This document shows positions 57,697-64,000 of a DNA stretch of 64,000 bases, one piece after another. A program made the position numbers and the translations under genes. Below the pieces are notes generated by a model. It did no database searches and was not told the DNA's origin. It saw nothing but the letters and a program-made list of their open reading frames with translations. Every line of letters begins with the position of its first letter. Position 1 is the stretch's first letter. Source of the stretch: Notolepis coatsorum (taxonomy: Eukaryota > Chordata > Actinopteri > Aulopiformes > Paralepididae); assembly GCA_963971535.1 (NCBI GenBank), contig OZ020585.1:23248005-23312004 (forward strand). Reading direction: 5' to 3'.

Positions 57697-57870
57697 CTGT
57701 AGTGTGGTAGTGAAAATGTTAACCGTATGTAGTGTGGTAGTGAAAGGTTAACCTTATGTAGTGTGGTAGTGAAAGGGTTAACATTATGTAGTGTGGTAGT
57801 GAAAAGTTAACCTTCTGTAGTGTGGTAGTGAAAGGTTAACCTTCTGTAGTGTGGTAGTGAAAGTGTTAAC
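57697..57870. repeat. ~29-bp minisatellite, left part
   Basis: Six copies of a unit TATGTAGTGTGGTAGTGAAA followed by GGTTAACCT. It continues at 62742-62800 on the other side of the DIRS-like element. Confidence 0.92.
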
Positions 57871-58080
57871 GTCAGGTTATGTATATAACCAAGTTCTATG
57901 AATACTGGTGACGCTCAGCGTCATTCTGCACTAACCTCACTTCGTGCACAGCACTGAATAAAAAACTCCACAATGTACCTTTATATACCGACATCCGTCT
58001 GGCCACACCCCTATCCGCTTACCTTCATAAGCAGGTGTGTGGTCACCTACTCGCCTCCTTCCCAAACTTTCACCACAAGG
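57871..58080 (-). repeat. DIRS-like 3' inverted terminal repeat (with extension)
   Basis: Reverse complement of 62553-62741 except for a few substitutions. The outermost ~21 nt (GTCAGGTTATGTATATAACC...) have no counterpart at the other end. DIRS1-type elements also have unequal terminal repeats. Confidence 0.85.
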
Positions 58081-58107
58081 CGCGGTCAAGGGCCGCAGTG
58101 GCGTCCT

Positions 58108-58200
58108 GACGCTGAGCGTCACCAGTATTCATATAACTTGGTTATATACATAACCTTACGTTCTATTTCATACTGGTTTCCGCTCAGCGTCATTCTGCAC
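58108..58200. repeat. DIRS-like internal complementary region
   Basis: 58160-58200 is an exact 41-nt reverse complement of 62701-62741. 58108-58159 is the reverse complement of the left outer end (57871-57922) with two mismatches. The two halves meet at GTT (58160-58162), the complement of the flanking AAC. Confidence 0.9.
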
Positions 58201-61125
58201 AACAGGAGCTGAGCGGAAGCCAGAAGCTCGACAAATGTACCCCGCTGAGGCCCCCCACAACCATCAGACCGGAGAGGACCGAGCCCCCCCGACCCTCCCT
58301 AATGGAGGGATACCCTCCCTATTGGAGGACGGGAGGGAGACGGATCCGACCGCACAAAGAGGAACTCGAGCAACTCAACGCACAGGGTGAGCAGACCGTG
58401 GCTTGACCCCACGACTACGCACACGCACAACCCGCATGCCACCAGGGAACGAACGGAAGGAACAAACCTTGTTACTGCTCCCAAAATCACGGCGTCAAGA
58501 GCAAACTCAACCCCGTGGCAAGGCCGTAGCAGCGGAGCGCGAAGGAAGACCCAGACCCCCTGAAGGGACTGGATCCCCTGGAAAAAGGGGGCCCGGAGAG
58601 GTCAATGACGCCAAGCATCAAGACCTCACCAGGCGGTCACTTAGTGACACCGCCCCCCACATCGCCAGCGTATTCGGACAGGGCCCCTCCAAGAGCGGGC
58701 CCTTCCCCCCACTAGTACGCCGCCTGGCACACTGACCCTGCAACACAGGCAGTCAGCATGGCCGTAACTTGAAGCACTCAAAAGGCTAACGATAACGGAA
58801 GCAGGCAGCGCACCGGGGAAACCAGGCAGCAGGCTTTAGACCCGAGCCTGGAGCACTGCGGACGAGACAGGCGCCAACGGGGTCAACTGAAAACAGCACC
58901 CCGGCGGAAGGGGCGTATGCTGGCATTGTTGCGCACCATGACAAAGCCTCCATCAAAAAAAACCCACCCAGAGGGGTTGAGGCAGAGAAGGCTGACACAA
59001 TTGGCAGACGTCATGAACGTGCAGGGGCACACTCAACCGGGTAACCCGGGAGTTGACTCTGCTCCAACACACCAGGGAATCAACCACCCTCTTGGTACCA
59101 CATACGGTGGTTGTTCCTATAACCCCTCAAGAAAAAACTCCAAAACACACCTGCGGGTATACACCACCTATACCGCAGTACAAGTGTTTCAGTTTCCAAA
59201 AAAGGGTTATTCCAGGCCTACGGGTCAACGAAACATTACTTCGGACCGGGCCCGGCGGCTCGGGAAGCACACAGGGCTACCAGAGGAGGTCCAGAAGACC
59301 ACCCCAACAGCCCCCTCTTCGCCATGCGTGAGAGAGGAGCGAAAAGAATGGAGAACCAGCCCCTTTACGATAGTGCATGTACCCAACAAAGGGTCTCCAT
59401 AACGCCTAACCCTGTGACACCCGGGCCGACCCGGCATTTTTCCCCCCGAAAAAAGCACAAGTCCCTCAGGGTACCAGAACAGCAGATCTGCGTCCCCGGC
59501 GGACAACGGGTTAACTGACCTGGACCAGCGCGACCAGAACCAGTCCCGTGCCCTAACCACACCGACATGCCCACTCCAGGAGAGGGGGTAGGTATGCGTG
59601 TCGATCTAAAACATGAAAAGAGGGCGCCACCCAGACGGTCCCATTTGTACCTCGCTCAGTGGCCCACCCCAAGGGCGTGAGACCCCTCTACCTATGTTCT
59701 GATCTATTCCGTTAACATCCCCCAGATATGAACGAGAATCCATCGAGACCCAGCAACAGGCGCTCGGAAGAGGAAAAAATCCCCCGTCCCAGTTGCCCTA
59801 TAAAAACGCTGTTTTAATAACGAGCAACCAAGGCGTACTAGCCTCCAGAAAACACCCCGAGCCAGCACTATGTACGCGTCAAGACCCAAACACATCAATG
59901 GATAGTCTAACCAGACACCAGACATTGGTCCTTCAAGTCGCCTGGGAGAACGACAAGAAGTTGTCGTGCTTCATATTCTTCACTCTTTTTATTATTAAAA
60001 AGAAAGAAACACTGACTGACATGAATCCCACGTGACGCGGCCGAGGGTAACATTTTTTACATTCTTACATCCCGCCACCCTCACCACAGAGAGGAGACGG
60101 GAATCCTCAGAGAGACTTCCCACGTGAGCCATAGATTGAAAAGTCACGGTAACATTGAGTCATGTGACCAACAGACTCAAGTCACACGTATATCGAGCGT
60201 AGTAGAACAGTAAGTTCCTACGCTCTGCCCCGACAACTTGACAATAACGGACCCTACATACGGGTCTGAAAAAAACTCATGGAAGCCATCGTCCAATAGA
60301 AACGTGCCTAGTGACGTTTGCTATGACAGGGGGAAACCCATGACTCAACCGCCTGTGATAGGTGCGGAGTCAGGGAAACCCTTCCCCCCCCCCCCCGTGC
60401 CAAGCTGCCCAACAGCTTGGCCCTGACCGAATGAAAAGAGAGTCCCAGAAACCCCCTGACCAATCAGAAGAGGGAAGGAGGGGTTTATCCGGTACCCCCT
60501 CGCAAGCCCAACCCTTGCATACGACAACAACAAACAGCCATATGATACCTTAAGTAGCCAATATGCTAATGAACAGCGCAAAGCTAATTCAATGCACGCT
60601 AGCCACAGACACATCTGTGAACAGGGTTTATAACAAGGCCAAGTCATATATGTGTGAACCCGACACCCGTATCTATGTTGTAAGACACAGAAAATCTGAT
60701 AGAGAGAGAGCGGCCTGAGCCGCGGTACTTTTTCATATGAGCATTACTGCAGACCAACACAATAGTGTTGTGGCTCAATATCACTGTTCAAGCAACAGAG
60801 CACACAACTAACCTCTACCTTTATGTGAAGATTCAGGTCGAGGCAGAAAAAACCTTTTTCAACCGAGTGTAAGCTGCAGGCCTTGCTTAAGCTCTTACAT
60901 GAATGTAGCGACCAACAAGACTTAAAGTCTAGCCCTCCTATCAAACCCATACTAGCGAAAGATTCACACGTCGTATCCCCATCATATGTTTGGTGAATAA
61001 ACACACAGTTTGTAACAAAAAATACAGTCCCTCCTTTTAGGAGGGACTCTTTATTTTCTAAACAAATCATATTTGGGCCGGGAAGGGAACAGGGGGGGAC
61101 CACAGAGGGAAAAAGTCAACTTTTT
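58201..61125 (-). other. Interior of DIRS-like element without recognisable pol
   Basis: GC-rich DNA where RT, RNase H and tyrosine recombinase would be expected on the minus strand. All frames are short and lack RT (Y-x-D-D) or recombinase (R...H-x-x-R...Y) signatures. A CCCTCCCTA...TAGGGAGGG-type repeat lies near 58295-58330. Confidence 0.5.
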
Positions 61126-62402
61126 TCAGCGACGCCTGTCACAAGCCGCTCGGGACTTGCCACCCTGGGGAGCCCCGGAGGGACGGTAAACGATCGGAGG
61201 CTGGTCATGACGATCCCTACCGTCACCTCCGGGCGTAGATGGGCCGGCTGCAGTGGCGGAGGCACCCTCTCTCCTCCTGGCCTTCTTTGCCGAAGGTCCA
61301 GCAGTGGCGGTGGTAGCAGCGGCGGCTACGGCGGCGGAACCCCGACGACGAGCCTGCCGTCTGACTCCACCGGCAACATCGGGCGGGGGGAAATGAGGCT
61401 GAGCACGGAACGCTCCTCCTGCATCTCCCTGCAGGTTGAGGTCATCAGCTGCAGTGCCGACCCGAAAAGTCCAGCATCGGAGAGGGGTGCCGTCAGAAGT
61501 GGAGTCCTCTTCTTCTCCGGCACACACGCCTGCTCCAGCCAAAGGTGGCGCTGGACTAGAGTGGCCAGGGCACATACTTTCCCAGTTTGCGGCTGGATCA
61601 GATGCAGGATGGCTCCTGCCGCCTGGGCGAGCTGATCATGTTGCAAATCAGTCAGCTCCGTACCGCCCGTCAGTATCCCGGACATGAATCTCGCCAGCTG
61701 CGCAATGTTAGAAGTGGCAGCCAGAGATTGCGTCGCGGAGATAAATGACTAGTCACTCCAGAAAGCCAACCGCCTCGCCGATTTCCCTTGGCGAACCGGC
61801 TTCCGTAACGGCTCCCACACCACCTCAGGACAAAGGAGCGCCGCCATTGGCCTATCAAGCCGAGGCACGCCCTCCTTCATGACTTCTACCAAACCCACCA
61901 CCCTCGTGACTTGCACGTAGGCGGGGGTAAGGCCCATGATGTGGGAGACCACCTGTCCCTGATGGACGTAGGCCTCCATTGAGGGGAAAAATGGACAGAC
62001 AACGTCCACCCCTCTCACCGGACGGCGTTGCCATAGATGACCTATGAGATCGTCAGGAATAGGAACAGGCAGTGGCTGCGGCAACGGCACGCCGTTTGTG
62101 ACTGCCGCTGCCGCCATGAGCTCGGGGAACAAAGCACGCAGTTCCCCCTGCATACTTTCCCCCACCGAGCTCGCGTCCCTCACATGCAGCAGACTACTGG
62201 TTAAAGAGCCACATTCTGATGTGGCTGATAGCAGGGCATCCCGCCGCCGAGTCGGAGGTTCTAACCCAACATCTGTGTACGAGGAATCCCAAGGAGACAT
62301 CTCACCCCCCTCCAGTGTTACCTGGACGGGCGGGGGATATGTCTCCACCGGGGCTTCGAACAAGAACCCGTCCGCTTCTACCATGTAGTCCTCTGTTTCC
62401 AT
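61126..62402 (-). pseudogene. DIRS-like gag protein, interrupted
   Basis: Starts at 62402 (METEDYMVEADGFLFEAP) and runs open to a TAG at 61749-61751. It then continues in the same frame to 61326 with SATQSLAATSNIAQLARFMS, LAQAAGAILHLIQ, KVCALATLVQRHLWLEQA and LSDAGLFGSALQLM. The segment around R-H-L-W-L and LFGSAL resembles the gag-like ORF1 of fish DIRS elements as I recall them. A frameshift leads to a basic Ala/Arg-rich tail (GPSAKKARRREG) ending at 61126. At least two lesions mean it is not functional as it stands. The assignment rests on recalled similarity plus the terminal-repeat structure. Confidence 0.6.
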
Positions 62403-62552
62403 CGGCCATGGAGAATCAGACGCTCCGAGGTAAACATTATGACTTTTTTCTTTTTAAATATATTAGAGAAGAAAAAAGCAAGAAAAAATTTAAACACGTA
62501 TCAACTTTCTTCGCTAACAACCTCGTCAAGTGGGGTATATACCAAGGCACTT

Positions 62553-62741
62553 CCTTGTGGTGAAAGTGAAGAAGGAGGCGAGTAGGTGACCACACACCTG
62601 CTTATGAAGGTAAGCGGATAGGGGTGTGGCCAGACAGATGTCGGTATGTAAAGGTACATTGTGGAGTTTTTTATTCAGTGCTGTGCACGAAGTGAGGTTA
62701 GTGCAGAATGACGCTGAGCGGAAACCAGTATGAAATAGAAC
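62553..62741 (+). repeat. DIRS-like 5' inverted terminal repeat
   Basis: CCTTGTGGTGAAAGTG to GAAATAGAAC. It pairs with 57892-58080. Since gag reads leftward, this is the upstream end and probably holds the promoter. Confidence 0.85.
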
Positions 62742-62800
62742 CTTATGTAGTGTGGTAGTGAAAGTGTTAACCGTATGTAGTGTGGTAGTGCAATGTTAAC
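62742..62800. repeat. ~29-bp minisatellite, right part
   Basis: Two further units of the minisatellite at 57697-57870. The array is continuous once the DIRS-like element is removed. Confidence 0.9.
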
Positions 62801-62898
62801 TTGTGGAGAAAAGGAACTAAAAATAATTGATGGCAATGAAAACCTGACTTGTAGATGCTAGAGATGCCATAGAGATGCAAATTTCATGCATATAGACT

Positions 62899-62901
<3 letters not shown>

Positions 62902-62931
<30 letters not shown>
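62902..62931. repeat. (CA)n microsatellite
   Basis: About 15 CA units. Confidence 0.95.
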
Positions 62932-62932
<1 letters not shown>

Positions 62933-63071
62933 AGTGGAGGTTATTGCATGACAACTAGTGAGGCAGTACTTCACTAGTAATATACAGAAAAAAAAGATTA
63001 TTATTAATATACATATATATTACATTTTATTATTATTGTTTTAAGTTTTTTATTAGAAATGTTTTCCTCTG

Positions 63072-63437
63072 AGCGGTCAGGTGGCGTAGCGGAGATTGCG
63101 TTCGTCACCAACCCCGGAGACGCTGGATTCGCCTGTTCGAATCCAGCTCACAGCTCCGGGGTTGTCACCAGCTTGGCTGGCCGTTCACACTAATACAATT
63201 GGCAGTATTAGAGGGTGGGAGAAGCTGGCGGGGTGGGTCCGGGTCGTTACAGTGTAGCGACTCCTACAGTTCGGTCGGGGCGCCTGCTAAGCGCGGATAG
63301 GATCTAAGGGCGGTAGTGGGGGGTAAGTGCGCAGCGACCAGGAAGGGGATTGGGAATTGGCATAACGACTAACATTGGGATGGGAGAAAATCGGAGGAAA
63401 AAGGAGGGGGGAAAAGATCAATAAAAAAATAAAAAAT
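63072..63437 (+). mobile_element. tRNA-derived SINE, family 1
   Basis: Head GCGGTCAGGTGGCGTAGCGG, B box TGTTCGAATCCAGC, body with CAGTTCGGTCGGGGCGCCTG, A-rich tail. The duplication AAATGTTTTCCTCTG is at 63057-63071 and 63438-63452. The head can also fold on CTGGATTCG/CGAATCCAG. Confidence 0.93.
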
Positions 63438-63600
63438 AAATGTTTTCCTCTGTGAAAAAAACAATGCCAGTGAATTATTTTTTTCTTCAAAAATGTCCAA
63501 GTGACAGCTCTGAGCTCTCTGACCTGGCCTGATCCCATAACAGTAACACATAATGGCCAGCTGTCAATCAGTCACTGCAAAAAGATTGCACGGGTTGGGC

Positions 63601-64000
63601 TTAACACATTGAGTGCCACGGACGCTTTTTGTCGTTAGTTCATGCCGACCTTTGAGTGCCCCCGACGCTATATAGCGTTTGTTTGTCGCTTTAAATTTTT
63701 TTGGCGATTTTAATTAATATTTCATCAATCTAGCCTCGGGTTAGTGCTGCAGAGTCTCTCTGAGCTCAATTGGGAAGATACCGCCCCCTATCGTCTCTCC
63801 CTGTGGTACTGCACCCCATTACTTTACACTGATGCAGGGGGGGTGGCCAGTTTCCTCATTTTACTTTTCCGTCAAGGCCAACTGAAGGATCGATTGTGCT
63901 CACCGGCCCGGAAAACGCGTGGATTATGTATTTACAGGACTCAACACTGTAATCAATAAGCGTGATCGATATTTGGAATGGCGATCAGGAATTGGAATAA
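63601..64000 (+). mobile_element. piggyBac-like element, cut by window end
   Basis: TTAA-CACATTGAGTGCCACGG at the left. The interior resembles element B: CGCCCCCTATCGTCTC near 63783, and the segment matching module 1 (ATGGCGATCAGGAATTGGAA) at 63977-63996. Only the first 400 bp are in the window. Confidence 0.65.

Larger units (their letters stand above)
57868..62741 (-). mobile_element. DIRS-like retroelement with inverted terminal repeats
   Basis: A 4.87 kb element, coding strand minus. The terminal repeats are inverted (57892-58080 and 62553-62741, nearly identical), and the 3' one has an extra ~21-nt outer extension. Next to it lies an internal complementary region (58108-58200) that joins the complements of both outer ends. 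AAC flanks both sides. This layout is specific to DIRS-order elements, which replicate through circles and integrate with a tyrosine recombinase. A degenerate gag lies at 62402-61126. No RT, RNase H, recombinase or methylase motif is visible, so this copy is non-autonomous. Confidence 0.85.

Noticed and set aside
61126..61575. Ala/Arg-rich ORF as an independent gene
   Set aside because: Better explained as the frameshifted tail of the DIRS-like gag.
1..64000. Host protein-coding exons
   Set aside because: No ORF outside transposable elements shows recognisable domains with plausible splice sites; short single exons of unknown genes cannot be excluded by eye.

Overview
This is a repeat-dominated stretch of a vertebrate nuclear genome, almost certainly a ray-finned (teleost) fish. 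The evidence is the mix of elements: many hAT MITEs with TAGGGATG-type ends, piggyBac-like TTAA elements, jockey-superfamily/L2-type LINEs, a Penelope-like element with a GIY-YIG domain, a DIRS-like retroelement with inverted terminal repeats, tRNA-derived SINEs, and dense CA/CT/ATCC/AAT microsatellites. I find no host protein-coding gene, rRNA gene or intact tRNA gene. Every ORF with a recognisable domain belongs to a transposable element (TE), and long TE-free stretches read as intergenic or intronic DNA.

Layout. 0-3 kb: unique sequence, a GT microsatellite and two short tandem duplications. 2.7-20.4 kb: a Russian-doll cluster. A ~950 bp piggyBac-like MITE (5615-19753) is split by a hAT transposon (to 18950) that carries a five-exon transposase gene on the minus strand. 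That hAT has itself been hit by an inverted-repeat element holding a solo LTR, two hAT elements (one carrying further nested insertions), SINEs, a piggyBac-like element and a Penelope-like element. 21-26 kb: a dead LINE with a GC-rich insertion, and a second LINE 3' end. 26-29 kb: hAT MITEs in simple repeats. 28.8-34 kb: a LINE interrupted by a TTAA element whose removal restores the reading frame, and by a solo-LTR-like insert that contains one hAT and two SINEs. 35.5-45.5 kb: a hAT element, a 2.1 kb TTAA element with two nested insertions, a palindromic SINE, a ~2.4 kb element with GGGCCCTCATTTATCAA ends, and a LINE fragment. 45.7-54 kb: minisatellites and two hAT elements inserted into one GT tract. 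54-57.7 kb: L2-type 3' ends and low-information DNA. 57.87-62.74 kb: a DIRS-like element with inverted terminal repeats, an internal complementary region and a degenerate gag, sitting exactly at an AAC in a minisatellite. 63-64 kb: a SINE and the start of another TTAA element.

How it fits together: target-site duplications (TSDs) give a relative order of insertions. The autonomous-type hAT gene keeps phase-consistent splice sites across exons B-E, with one frameshift in exon A. The LINEs have lost the reverse-transcriptase motif A region. The DIRS-like copy has no visible RT or tyrosine recombinase. All family assignments are from motifs and termini read by eye; no database search was done.
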